From a virus, in the IMG/VR virus record IMGVR_UViG_3300033064_001110, positions 1 through 42,895 of that record: 42,895 nt of DNA, one strand, 5' to 3'. A program made the position numbers and the translations under genes. Below, piece after piece: positions 21,756 to 30,239 of the stretch (position 1 is its first letter; each line of letters opens with the position of its first letter). Below the pieces are notes generated by a model. It did no database searches, had not been told where the DNA came from, and was given only the letters and a program-made list of their open reading frames with translations.

Positions 21756-22264
21756 TAGATTGCCTCACTTGTGTCTACGATCATGGTTATGATGGTTTGC
21801 AATGTGTTTATCGTTGTAACGGAAGTCCCTTTAAGCGTAGCCACTTCCTCTGTAGTCTCTGTAAATGTGGCAGAATCAACCTCTATAAAGTTGACGCCTG
21901 TTACCCTGTTTGAATCTAGTCTCAATGTGTCGAGTATTTGTTGTGCATCGGTTGGGACCACATCACGCCGCAATACTTTATCAGTGGTCAATGTATAATT
22001 TATTGCTAGGTCGATAGTCCATCGGTAGTTTTGGATATTGGTACATTCAACAAAACCCCCTGGTTCAGGTGGTGCCATGTTGGCCCAATTCAAACGTCGT
22101 GTTATTCCCTTTTTGGGATCACCCTTTAATTGATCAATGGTGTAGGCATCCACAAATAGATAGTCTCTCTGATACGTAGACCCGGCAGGCTTGTAAGGGG
22201 TAAGGGCTTCGATGTCTGTTTCCCATGCCGTAAGTTGATTTGAAAATACTGATTTGGTGGTCAT
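21755..22264 (-). CDS. Probable tail terminator / minor tail protein
   Basis: This 169-residue protein starts at 22264 by ATGA overlap. It lies between the head-tail joining gene and the tail tube gene, where tail terminator (gpU-like) genes are found. The sequence begins with helices (FSNQLTAWETDIEAL) and ends with beta strands (VNFIEVDSATFTE, NTLQTIITMIV). No distinctive motif is visible, so the call rests on size and order. Confidence 0.5.
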   Translation of the reverse strand: MTTKSVFSNQLTAWETDIEALTPYKPAGSTYQRDYLFVDAYTIDQLKGDPKKGITRRLNWANMAPPEPGGFVECTNIQNYRWTIDLAINYTLTTDKVLRRDVVPTDAQQILDTLRLDSNRVTGVNFIEVDSATFTETTEEVATLKGTSVTTINTLQTIITMIVDTSEAI

Positions 22265-22953
22265 GGCATTAGCAAGTGAGTGGTGTTATCTAAAGTACCG
22301 TCTGTTATCTCATCCTGATCAAGGTCAACAGAAAGCCTTCCCTTTGCACCATTGAGTCTGGTCATGTATTTGTTGGTATAGTACAAAGCTGTATCACCTG
22401 AAGGATCAACCCTTGACCATAGCCTCGCGAGGACCTTATATTTCAAGGCATTATTCAAAGCATCTTTATCAACGATCATGCCAGCAACCAGGGGAATAGT
22501 ATCTTCCCTCAGATCAATCCGCATAGCCCACTCGGCGTTCGCAATCTCTGTAACAAAGGTAGTGGTAGTATCATCTTGAAGCTCATCGATCATGGGTGAT
22601 TCGTTCTCGATATCCGTTGCAGTAACATTACTTTTCCAAGGCTCTTTAACAACTGCAAACTCCGGCCATTGATACTGCACCACGCTTGAAGCGGTCCACG
22701 ATATCTTTGCTCTATACCAATCGCCAACCGTGCTAACGGGCCAATCTCCGACTGTGGTGGTATCTAGGGTATAGGTAAGTCTCTTGTTGGTGTCATCCCA
22801 CGTCATAGCAGTAGCGGCTAAAATAGCAACCATAGAACTATCATAGATGGCAATGGTGGCTGTGGGATCTGAGGTAATGGCTACATTATTAGCACTCGCG
22901 GTATAGACGAAAAGGTTTGTAGCTTCGTTGTATTTTACCTCGTCTGTGTTCAT
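22261..22953 (-). CDS. Probable head-tail joining protein
   Basis: In this 230-residue protein, residues 1-105 form a beta-sandwich-like domain, and the C-terminal half is helical (MIDELQDDTTTTFVTEIANA, then DKDALNNALKYKVLARLWSRVD), reminiscent of gp6/gp15-type connectors in which helical bundles bind the portal. It overlaps both neighbours by 1-4 bp. The order (connector, tail terminator, tail tube) is consistent. Identification is by context. Confidence 0.5.
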   Translation of the reverse strand: MNTDEVKYNEATNLFVYTASANNVAITSDPTATIAIYDSSMVAILAATAMTWDDTNKRLTYTLDTTTVGDWPVSTVGDWYRAKISWTASSVVQYQWPEFAVVKEPWKSNVTATDIENESPMIDELQDDTTTTFVTEIANAEWAMRIDLREDTIPLVAGMIVDKDALNNALKYKVLARLWSRVDPSGDTALYYTNKYMTRLNGAKGRLSVDLDQDEITDGTLDNTTHLLMP

Positions 22954-23210
22954 TATTTGACCTTCTTCAGCTTGCCATCTATTAGCTCATAGCCTTCATT
23001 GATGTCTGCCGGGATATTTCCATCAAAGTCAACCACATCAAAACCAGCATTGCAGCCGCCTACTCTGAGGTGTTTGTTTCCCCATTCGTCAATCCGGTAT
23101 GCATTCTTGCCCTCAATGGAGATAGTTTCAGGAGCGGGGATTTTAATATCCACCACATCAGCAACTATCATCACTTTGTCAGAACCCTTCATTTTGATTA
23201 TCTTTTTCAT
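22953..23210 (-). CDS. Hypothetical 85-residue protein
   Basis: The start at 23210 overlaps the end of the beta-helix fibre gene (ATGA) and its own stop overlaps the next start (TAATG). The sequence has an N-terminal basic strand (KKIIKMKGSDKVMIVADVV), a central Gly-rich turn region and a C-terminal ELIDGKLKKVK. A compact beta fold is likely. It resembles no family I can name; a minor capsid or fibre-attachment factor would fit the position. Confidence 0.5.
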   Translation of the reverse strand: MKKIIKMKGSDKVMIVADVVDIKIPAPETISIEGKNAYRIDEWGNKHLRVGGCNAGFDVVDFDGNIPADINEGYELIDGKLKKVK

Positions 23211-25438
23211 ACTGTCGCCAATTCTCCGGTTTTGTTACCGGTCCCATTGTCATCAAGATTTGCCCCGTCACAGTCTCTACAACTTCCAGTGATTGAGTTG
23301 TAGTTGGAGCCTGCAAAGAAGTCTACACCATCAGATAGATTCGCCGTATCGTCTGTGATGTTTTGGATTGACACCACATAATCACTGTAATCGCCCTGAG
23401 AGAATAAACCCAAGTGGGATGATGCGTTTGTCGTTGCTATGCCTTCAAGTTTTATATTATGGGTGTTGTGGGTGCCGACAGTAATTACGGTTGCATATGT
23501 TGAGGTCGTGGTCGCTGCAATATCTTTTGCATATATTTTGTAGTTGTTATAGTTTCCTCCCAATGCTGCACAATATACCGCGCCGGCATGAGCATCACTG
23601 TAATCAGGGTCCAGCTTTATAAGGCATCCTGACAGGTCGTTTCGATCTCCTACTGATTCTATTATGCGATAAGTAAGCGCGCTATCACCCTTGCCTGCTA
23701 ACGTCAAATTCCCAGTTATGGTGATATCATCATTTGAAACTTGGAGCTTCTGGTCAACTGCTAGATTCATGACCACATGATCAAAGTGGATATTCTGCCC
23801 GTTTAATGCAATTGGATCAGTTGTTTCTGCATATGTTCCACGGGTAACAAAGATAGACTTATTTGCAGTTGCACCGGCCAGCCCTGCTGCAACCGTGGTA
23901 TAGTCACCCCCACCCGCTGCATCAACTATAACATCATAGGTCCCGCCAGTCATTGCATCGAGCGTATCAAATGCCAACTGGGAATTGACATCCGTTGCAG
24001 ACAGGTTGCCACTGAAGGCGCTGGCATCAATGGGTCTGGCGTAATAAGTGAACGTACCAGCTATCACATTGCCATCAGCGGCTATAATCTCATCATAAGA
24101 AGACGTAGCAGTCGCAGCGGTATTGACAAAGAATGCATAGCTTGCACCGGCTGCATCGGTTACATGGAGATGGTTGTATGATGCCTTAGTGCTTGATGCA
24201 GTATCACCCGCAAAGAAACCATAGGCAGTGTTATTCGTAGCAACAACATGGATGTCATTCCGTATGAATTCATGGCTTGTCCCTGTTCCTCCTATATACC
24301 CAAGTCCTACTATCAGTGTTGCATCGGGATCGGTAACAGAACAGGTGCAATCTGTCATATGCACATTTCCAGAGCTTGCCAGGTCAAGGCTTATCGAAGA
24401 CACTAGCGCAGCACCTGAGTTTGAAATTGTCAGTTCATGGAGCTTATCAAGATCAATTGTCCCGCCGTTTGCCGTTACAAACGCACCCTTCTGAGCTGTG
24501 CCCCCACATGCCCCGGTATGGGTGTAGGTGTGAGTTCCATCAATTACTTTTATCATGCCAGCACCGGTCAGCTTGCCTAAGCAAGGCTGTGATGCCGCAA
24601 CAATAGCAGCACTTGAAGTCATATCAAGGCCACAGTTTGCTAGAAAGATATCGCCTGTTGATCCTGTGACATTTGCAATTGCCGATGTAGCAGCCGTGAC
24701 GGATATGGTCATATCAAAGATATGGATGCCAGTCCGAGTGTTGAAGTCAATCACATTGGCGTCTGCCTGAGTAATGATGCAATTTTCATCACCACCCATT
24801 GCCCTGATGGTGATGTTATTGGCTGGGAATGTAACCGTCTCAGTATAGGTGCCAGGGTAGACAAGGACCGTCCCGCCCGCTCCAACTGCTGTTACAGCGG
24901 TTAGAATAGAGGTGTAGTCACCTCCACTTGTGGCAACTGTCGCCGTGGTGGCGGGGTCAAGCTTTGTAAGGGCTGTGGTATTTGTGGCAACATCCGCATG
25001 GTCTGCCCCGTTGCCTGTTCTATGGGTGTTATTCAATCCTACGTCAGCATGATCAGTACCGGCAGATCCTCTATGGGTGTCATTAAGCGCAACGTTGGCA
25101 TGGTCGGTTCCGTTGCTTCCACGATGGGTATTATTCAAACCAACGTCTGAATGGTCTGTACCGGCGCTGCCCCTGTGAGTGTTAGCTAGTCCAACGTCAC
25201 TATGATCAGTTCCCACACTTCCTCTGTGAGTGGTATTCAGGCCGATAGCGGTTGCTTGTGTGCCTATGTCCGTAAGGTCCACATCTGAATCTGGCACATT
25301 GATAACCCTAGTGGTGGACGGTGATACATCACTTACCTCAAACCGTGCCTTCTTGGTAGGATCGTCATCATCAAATATATCAAATATATCGTCTTCTGCA
25401 TCTTCGGCTGTTACTGACGGATAGTGTTGAACTGGCAT
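23207..25438 (-). CDS. Fibre-like protein: 17-residue repeats plus right-handed beta-helix
   Basis: This 743-residue protein has an acidic N-terminus with a KARFEVSDVSPSTTRVINVP segment, a module seen at the base of phage fibres. Residues of about 67-150 are five 17-residue repeats (THRGSxGTDHxDVxLNN). From about 165 on, Gly/Asn/Asp-rich strands, including two GGDYTS/T...G(A/V)-type starts (about 167 and 510) followed by VYPGTYTETV and VTRGTYAETT, indicate two pectin-lyase-like beta-helices. Such proteins bind or cut glycans. Position between capsid and tail tube genes suggests a head fibre or decoration rather than a tail spike, but this is inference. No ribosome site stands out. Confidence 0.65.
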   Translation of the reverse strand: MPVQHYPSVTAEDAEDDIFDIFDDDDPTKKARFEVSDVSPSTTRVINVPDSDVDLTDIGTQATAIGLNTTHRGSVGTDHSDVGLANTHRGSAGTDHSDVGLNNTHRGSNGTDHANVALNDTHRGSAGTDHADVGLNNTHRTGNGADHADVATNTTALTKLDPATTATVATSGGDYTSILTAVTAVGAGGTVLVYPGTYTETVTFPANNITIRAMGGDENCIITQADANVIDFNTRTGIHIFDMTISVTAATSAIANVTGSTGDIFLANCGLDMTSSAAIVAASQPCLGKLTGAGMIKVIDGTHTYTHTGACGGTAQKGAFVTANGGTIDLDKLHELTISNSGAALVSSISLDLASSGNVHMTDCTCSVTDPDATLIVGLGYIGGTGTSHEFIRNDIHVVATNNTAYGFFAGDTASSTKASYNHLHVTDAAGASYAFFVNTAATATSSYDEIIAADGNVIAGTFTYYARPIDASAFSGNLSATDVNSQLAFDTLDAMTGGTYDVIVDAAGGGDYTTVAAGLAGATANKSIFVTRGTYAETTDPIALNGQNIHFDHVVMNLAVDQKLQVSNDDITITGNLTLAGKGDSALTYRIIESVGDRNDLSGCLIKLDPDYSDAHAGAVYCAALGGNYNNYKIYAKDIAATTTSTYATVITVGTHNTHNIKLEGIATTNASSHLGLFSQGDYSDYVVSIQNITDDTANLSDGVDFFAGSNYNSITGSCRDCDGANLDDNGTGNKTGELATV
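24989..25240. repeat. Five tandem 51-bp units in the fibre gene
   Basis: Five units of 51 bp encode the 17-residue THRGSxGTDHxDV repeats. The protein copies differ at about four positions each, and the DNA copies have diverged more, so the array is older than the 18-bp array at 7261. Period is constant with no gaps. Confidence 0.85.
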
Positions 25439-25441
25439 TAT

Positions 25442-25741
25442 CTATCTCCTATGTCCCATAGCCAGCACTACAGCGGTGGCCCCTGCCATTGATGTAGTAA
25501 CAGCCCTGAGTTGGGAAAAGCTGTTCTCAATTTGATATAGTCCACTTACAGTATATGACTTAATCTCTGTCCAATTGCCTCCACCAATGCGAACCTGCAA
25601 GGCACAGGTAACAGTGCCTGTCAGGGTTACATCGACGTTCACGTATGGCCAGCGTCCAATCTCATGCTCTTGACCAGTTGCGTCAACGGCAGTGCTGAGG
25701 ATAGTTGTGTTTGCGGTCTCTTTAAGTACATAATTAGCCAT
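25442..25741 (-). CDS. Small beta-sandwich protein, relative of the fibre N-terminal domain
   Basis: This 99-residue protein can be aligned by eye with residues 1-95 of the 535-residue gene product upstream: TVTCALQV...GNWTEI against TITCIVQS...SIWNTEF, and LRAVTTSMAG against IRAVTSGESG. It therefore looks like a free copy of that domain. AAGGA lies 7 bases before ATG 25741. Given the neighbourhood it may decorate the capsid or cap a fibre. Confidence 0.6.
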   Translation of the reverse strand: MANYVLKETANTTILSTAVDATGQEHEIGRWPYVNVDVTLTGTVTCALQVRIGGGNWTEIKSYTVSGLYQIENSFSQLRAVTTSMAGATAVVLAMGHRR

Positions 25742-25770
25742 TGTTTTTCCTTCCGGCTTGAGCTACAAGG

Positions 25771-25796
25771 CAGGAGCCCGAGTTATCAGGCCCCTG
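25771..25796 (-). other. Intercistronic stem-loop
   Basis: On the minus strand CAGGGGCC and GGCTCCTG pair over 8 bp (one G-U) with a 10-nt loop. It lies in the 69-bp gap between the 535-residue fibre gene and the 99-residue gene, with no U tract after it. A role in mRNA stability, or in setting different expression of the two genes, is plausible. Confidence 0.5.
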
Positions 25797-25810
25797 GTTA
25801 CAGTTCAAGA

Positions 25811-27418
25811 TTAAGTCGGTGTGATCTCTTCAACTTCAAGATTGTTTGTTCCGGTTGGGGAAGACGGCACAGCGGAATAGTTACCAGAACTAATGGTATC
25901 CCACGGTCCACTTGTCCACCATTCCAGTGTACCGCCCGGTCTAAGGTCGGTTCCATTGGTTCCATCTCCAACCTTAATTTCAGTAGATGCGCTATCCGTC
26001 CATGGGCGCTGGATTCTCAAACCACTGAGTCCAGTTCCGGTTCCAACAGCAGTTGCCCCAATAGACGATACTGCAACGCTCGAATGTGCCGAAGCCAATA
26101 CGCGCGCAGTTCCGAATCTCTTTGCATATGCCATCAGCGAAGTTCCCGCTGTGGTGTCATCCTTATTGCCAATCACCATACCAATCTGCGTATTCGTTGC
26201 AAGATCAGCAGTGGGTAAGGCGAGGTCTTCAACAAGTGATTTGGCAATACCAACGATTGAAGTCCCGGCTGCAGTGTCATCTTTGTTACCGATAACCTGC
26301 CCAACTTCGGTATTAGTCGCAAGATCGGCTGTAGGCAATGCAAGATCCGCAACGATGCTCTTTGCGATACCAACCAATGATGTACCGGATGTCGTATCGG
26401 TCTTCATTCCGATCACTTCGCCGATGAGCAAGTTACCGGCTGCATCTTGTCCAGGCACCGCGACATCTAAGACAAGGCCATCTACCTTGCTCTCAATAGA
26501 CGTGGTGTCAACTTCAATCGCAGTGGTATCAACAAGGATAGCATCTGACACGGCATCAAGCGCGCCAAGTCTAGCGATAACAGAGCCAGCATCATTGTCT
26601 GCGTCCGACTTATTACCGACAACATCGCTCATCTGAGTGTTACCAGCGGCATCAGCAACGGCGGCTTCGATGTTGGTTGCAATGCCGTCAGCGACTGCAT
26701 CGGTAACCACAATAGCGGCTGCATTCTGTTTGGCCAGTGCAACCAGGGAAGTGCCAGCAGTGGTATCATCCTTGTTACCAACCACATCGGATACGTACAC
26801 ATTGGTAGCGGCATCAGCAGTGGCAACACCGTCATTCGTGGTGATGGCATCAATCGCAGCCTTATTGATCAGATTGAGAGAGTACAACGAATCACCGGCT
26901 GTTGAGTCGGTCTTGTTGCCGACTACATCCGATACGTATACATTTGTCGCTGCATCTGCCGTAGGTACTCCGTCATTCGTGGTGATGCTATCAATCAACT
27001 CATTGTTGAGCTGCAAGAGAGCCATTGCAGAGTCGCCACCTGAAGTATCAGACTTGTTACCGAGTACTTCATTGACCGTGGTATTCAATGCGCCATCGAT
27101 GCTGGGCACGTCAAGGTCAAGGGTGTTTTTGTCTGACAGTGCGACTGTGACTTTGCATGTTGGGGTGCCGCTCTCTCCCGAAGTAACAGCCCGGATATAC
27201 ATAACCGACTTGACGGACAGATCCTCTTGAGCATCTGCCGTCTTGCTGAATTCAGTATTCCAGATTGAGCCATCAGTTGAGGACTGCACAATACAAGTAA
27301 TTGTTACTGCGATATCCCAATCAATCGTACAATGGGTATATCTTGAGACATCTAACGCCTCCCCTGTAGTGGACACTGATACAGTATCCAGTAGGGTTTT
27401 AGAAATGGTAGCACTCAT
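25811..27418 (-). CDS. Fibre-like protein with seven GNK-type repeats
   Basis: In this 535-residue protein, residues 1-95 form a beta-sandwich-like domain shared with the 99-residue neighbour. Residues of about 115-430 hold seven copies of a VxGNKxDTTAGTSLxxxxK unit separated by helical or coiled segments of 20-50 residues. One copy has GMK instead of GNK. The C-terminal 90 residues form a different beta-domain (IQRPWTDSASTEIKVGDG). Trimeric fibre architecture is likely. AGGAGGTTAGCCT precedes ATG 27418. Position close to the major capsid gene suggests a capsid fibre. Confidence 0.65.
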   Translation of the reverse strand: MSATISKTLLDTVSVSTTGEALDVSRYTHCTIDWDIAVTITCIVQSSTDGSIWNTEFSKTADAQEDLSVKSVMYIRAVTSGESGTPTCKVTVALSDKNTLDLDVPSIDGALNTTVNEVLGNKSDTSGGDSAMALLQLNNELIDSITTNDGVPTADAATNVYVSDVVGNKTDSTAGDSLYSLNLINKAAIDAITTNDGVATADAATNVYVSDVVGNKDDTTAGTSLVALAKQNAAAIVVTDAVADGIATNIEAAVADAAGNTQMSDVVGNKSDADNDAGSVIARLGALDAVSDAILVDTTAIEVDTTSIESKVDGLVLDVAVPGQDAAGNLLIGEVIGMKTDTTSGTSLVGIAKSIVADLALPTADLATNTEVGQVIGNKDDTAAGTSIVGIAKSLVEDLALPTADLATNTQIGMVIGNKDDTTAGTSLMAYAKRFGTARVLASAHSSVAVSSIGATAVGTGTGLSGLRIQRPWTDSASTEIKVGDGTNGTDLRPGGTLEWWTSGPWDTISSGNYSAVPSSPTGTNNLEVEEITPT

Positions 27419-27421
27419 AGG

Positions 27422-27805
27422 CTAACCTCCTATCTGTTTTACATAGTTTTTTCGTGGCTCTTCTTTCATGTGCATCATGACAGAGATATGATTATCAAGG
27501 TGCTGGCCTGCAATCGCTGGCTTGATGCTTGGCCAGTATCGCTTCAGAAATTTCATCTTGGCTGCTCTGTCATCCTCTACCGATATCTCTGGCTTATAGA
27601 GTTCCGTCTTTCGCTCATACTCTGATGGATCCTTGGGCACTTTATTACCCCTTGCAATATCAGAACGACTGATAAGGATATCAATCAAAGTCTTCTGCCC
27701 ATCATGCAGGATAAGCACACCATTCTTATCGAACAGGTACTCAAACCCTCCAGACCTTACCGGAAAGTTCGGATACTCAGATTCGAATGCAATCATTTTC
27801 GCCAT
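27422..27805 (-). CDS. Hypothetical 127-residue protein in the head block
   Basis: AAAGGGGGGAGTC precedes ATG 27805. The N-terminal half reads as beta strands (GFEYLFDKNGVLILHDG), and the C-terminal half as basic helices (AAKMKFLKRYWPSIKPAIAG) with His and Met clusters (HISVMMHMKEEP). No family is recognised. A capsid completion or fibre-attachment role fits the position. Confidence 0.55.
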   Translation of the reverse strand: MAKMIAFESEYPNFPVRSGGFEYLFDKNGVLILHDGQKTLIDILISRSDIARGNKVPKDPSEYERKTELYKPEISVEDDRAAKMKFLKRYWPSIKPAIAGQHLDNHISVMMHMKEEPRKNYVKQIGG

Positions 27806-27816
27806 GACTCCCCCCT

Positions 27817-28185
27817 TTAAAGTGCGATGTATGCGCCGTGTGAGACGGCTGCATTTGCGACAGTGGAACTGACCTTCCAGTACTTGTAGCTATTGCCGGT
27901 TGCCGGATCCACGTGTGGCCCAATCGGAATATGCACCTGCCCAGTGGCGGTGTAGGCGGGGGTGGTGATAACAGTTACAAACGTGCTATCGTCAAGGCTG
28001 GCCTTGATTGCATACAATACCGTTCCTGTACTGGCCACCGCGCCGATATTGACAACCAACTGAGCGCCCTCGCGAAGTGGGCCAACCTCAACAGATGAGT
28101 GATCGGTGCTACCCGCAGCCTCACTTGCGTAGGTTACAAGAATCAGTTCTTCATCGTAAGAAGATTTTCCGTTATATTGTGTCAT
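27817..28185 (-). CDS. Probable capsid decoration protein (beta-sandwich)
   Basis: This 122-residue protein is encoded immediately after the major capsid protein, where decoration genes lie. The sequence is nearly all beta (AQLVVNIGAVASTGTVLYAI, YKYWKVSSTVANAAV). Its pattern resembles the 99-residue protein and the N-terminal domain of the 535-residue fibre, suggesting one fold reused three times. AAAGGATAATTAG precedes ATG 28185. Confidence 0.55.
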   Translation of the reverse strand: MTQYNGKSSYDEELILVTYASEAAGSTDHSSVEVGPLREGAQLVVNIGAVASTGTVLYAIKASLDDSTFVTVITTPAYTATGQVHIPIGPHVDPATGNSYKYWKVSSTVANAAVSHGAYIAL

Positions 28186-28200
28186 CTAATTATCCTTTCT

Positions 28201-29151
28201 TTAAGCTGCGGTAATGCCGCGAAGTCTGACCGCTACATTGGGCCGGAAGGTTGCGAATCCCATCTTCCATTGAAAGCCCCATTCTTTCTTGTAGGGACCG
28301 GAAGCAACGGCGGGTAACACTTCCATAGGCTTATTCTGAAGTCCAAAGAAGCCGTCAATGTCGAAGCGCACACCGTAGATAGATCCACAAGTGGTGCTCG
28401 TTCCAACTGTCTCATCAAAACCAAGAATCTCTGTACGGGCGCGTCCCTTACCGATGATCAAAATAGGAACACCTTCGAAGCTCAGAACAGGCTGGGTGAA
28501 TCCAATTTCATCCTGGTATTCAAGTTGGGATTGATTACGGAAAAGCTTCTTCAGTTCCCGTCTCATCGGTTTGGACATCAGGAGCGCATTAGCCCCGCCG
28601 TCAACCGCATCAACCAAGTCCTCAAGCATATCAACAGTGATGTTAGCGCCAACCGTTCCTGCCCCATCTGCGTTGATCAGGTTGGTGTCTGCACCACTCG
28701 TGACGGTCAGCTTTGAATTCAAGCCTTGAGGCTCTGCTGCGTCCGTGGTCGGTTCACCATCGAATAGCGCCAACTCAGCGGCATACATCATGGACTTAGC
28801 ATGCCCTTGAGCCTGCATGGTGATAGTGCCGGTCTTACTTCCCTGTGCCTCTGCTTCGCCTTGCTGCATGTTGTCAGCAAACAGACCCGCCCTCATGAGT
28901 GAGGTGCTCACAGCGTGCGGCTGGTATGTTGCCTTGGAGGTGTCCGGGTCTGTTGCGTTAATGCCTACCCAGTAGGAAGTTGGGAGTGTCAACTCTTCAA
29001 CCCACCCATAACTCCCTGTGGGAGCATTTACAAAACCCAATCGGTTAAGCACATCCGAGTTAGCCCGGAAGCGCTGGGCGAACATAGCCGCCTTATCTTC
29101 AATGTGTCCACCGTCCACTTGGTCGGCGAGTGTCATAACAACGTCTGCCAT
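28201..29151 (-). CDS. Major capsid protein (HK97-fold type)
   Basis: This 316-residue protein lies just after the scaffold gene. The N-terminal acidic helix region (DKAAMFAQRFRANSDVLNRL), the central ALLMSKPMRRELKKLF helix with the following FEGVPILIIG strand, and a C-terminal WGFQWKMGFATF strand pattern match HK97-fold capsids. The MSKPxRRELKKLxR...GVPIL combination is common in this class. Cleavage is not obvious and no protease gene is seen; a separate scaffold is used. AAAGG precedes ATG 29151. Confidence 0.8.
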   Translation of the reverse strand: MADVVMTLADQVDGGHIEDKAAMFAQRFRANSDVLNRLGFVNAPTGSYGWVEELTLPTSYWVGINATDPDTSKATYQPHAVSTSLMRAGLFADNMQQGEAEAQGSKTGTITMQAQGHAKSMMYAAELALFDGEPTTDAAEPQGLNSKLTVTSGADTNLINADGAGTVGANITVDMLEDLVDAVDGGANALLMSKPMRRELKKLFRNQSQLEYQDEIGFTQPVLSFEGVPILIIGKGRARTEILGFDETVGTSTTCGSIYGVRFDIDGFFGLQNKPMEVLPAVASGPYKKEWGFQWKMGFATFRPNVAVRLRGITAA

Positions 29152-29163
29152 CGTATTGCCTTT

Positions 29164-29817
29164 CTACATTTCTGACTCGAAAGCATTGGATGCTCTTTTG
29201 TCAATTAGTTTTAAACTAGTGTTTCCATCCTTGTCTTTAATTCCCGTCTTTCCACCTGGTCCTGGTACTGACATTTGGAGAGAGCGCCTGTGTTCTGTGG
29301 ATTGGAAGAAGTTGGGAGTTGATGTTCTGAGATGTTCTACCACCTCTTCTGCTGTCGCATCCTTGTCTTCAATCTTGCCCTTCAGAGCGCCTGACTCATC
29401 CGCTGCTAGTCCGTAGTCACCCAATGCTTGTAGGGCATAGTCTTCCATCTTTGGGTCAACAGCGGCTCGATTCAGCAGGGTCTTGATAGAGTGGGATACT
29501 TCAGCTTCTTTCAGCTTCAATTGATACTCGGCTTCAGCTTCTGCTTTGATAGTCTCCGGTTGAGTCTCAAGTGTGGCTTCAGCTTCTTTCCGTGCTGCCC
29601 TCTCCGTGTCTCGATCCTTGAAAGCCTTTTGGGCTTCCTTCTGCCAGTACGAATCACCGCCCGTAGTCGCGTCTTTAAGCTGCTTGTTCTCACCCGCCAA
29701 AGCATCAGCTTTGTTTTTGTGAGCCTCAATATCCGTTGAGTTCGCCGCCTTCAGATTCTCAATCTCTACCTTGTGGGTTGCCTTCAGGGCTTTCTCTTCT
29801 TCGTCCGTCAGTGCCAT
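29164..29817 (-). CDS. Capsid scaffolding protein
   Basis: This 217-residue protein starts at ATG 29817 behind AAGGA; an upstream GTG frame to 29868 lacks a ribosome site. It is highly charged, Ala/Glu/Lys rich and mostly coiled coil (residues 1-120), followed by a small helical region and a disordered Gly/Lys C-terminus (PGPGGKTGIKDKDGN). This composition and the position directly before the major capsid gene are typical of phage scaffolds, which leave the shell during maturation. No protease domain is fused. Confidence 0.8.
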   Translation of the reverse strand: MALTDEEEKALKATHKVEIENLKAANSTDIEAHKNKADALAGENKQLKDATTGGDSYWQKEAQKAFKDRDTERAARKEAEATLETQPETIKAEAEAEYQLKLKEAEVSHSIKTLLNRAAVDPKMEDYALQALGDYGLAADESGALKGKIEDKDATAEEVVEHLRTSTPNFFQSTEHRRSLQMSVPGPGGKTGIKDKDGNTSLKLIDKRASNAFESEM

Positions 29818-29888
29818 TGTCCATCCTTCCCAGCCTACAGCATCCGCCGTGACTGTACCCGTATCCACTCCGTGGGCGGGGTTGAGTG

Positions 29889-30230
29889 CTACTCCGTAGC
29901 TTGTTTAAAGTCGTTTCTTAGCATAACCAAAGCCAGGATAACATTCTCTTTTGATATGTCAGGGTCTGCGTACATATCCCTAGCTTCAGCGAATTCGTCT
30001 TGCGTAAACTCCCTTTCTGTTTCAGGGAGTGCGTTTCTATTTTCATTTGATTCATCTATGGGGTGTCCCTCAAGTGTGGATACCCTTTCCTTTAGTTTGC
30101 TTACCTCTTCCATTAGCTCTTTGATGTATTGGGCTAATGATTTGCCTTTAAATTCGAGTGTCGGAATATGTTTGAATTCATCCATGCATACATTCTCTGA
30201 TATAATTCCAGGTATTTTACTGTCATCCAT
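29889..30230 (-). CDS. Hypothetical 113-residue protein with central coiled coil
   Basis: AGGAGG fits the second of two ATGs (30230) better than the first (30233). A short N-terminal beta region leads to a coiled coil (AQYIKELMEEVSKLKERVS, about 45-66) and an acidic C-terminus with a helical EF-hand-like stretch that lacks a clear loop. It sits between the MuF-like and scaffold genes and may help assembly. No family is recognised. Confidence 0.55.
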   Translation of the reverse strand: MDDSKIPGIISENVCMDEFKHIPTLEFKGKSLAQYIKELMEEVSKLKERVSTLEGHPIDESNENRNALPETEREFTQDEFAEARDMYADPDISKENVILALVMLRNDFKQATE

Positions 30231-30239
30231 CATCCCCTC

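Noticed and set aside
24989-25240. CRISPR-like or iteron array
   Set aside because: The 51-bp units are coding (17-residue repeats), contiguous, and in the fibre gene, not near replication genes.
25893-26636. Plus-strand open frame of 247 codons opposite the fibre repeats
   Set aside because: The open frame results from the repeated coding sequence on the minus strand; its product is Ser/Pro/Val repetitive without a known domain.
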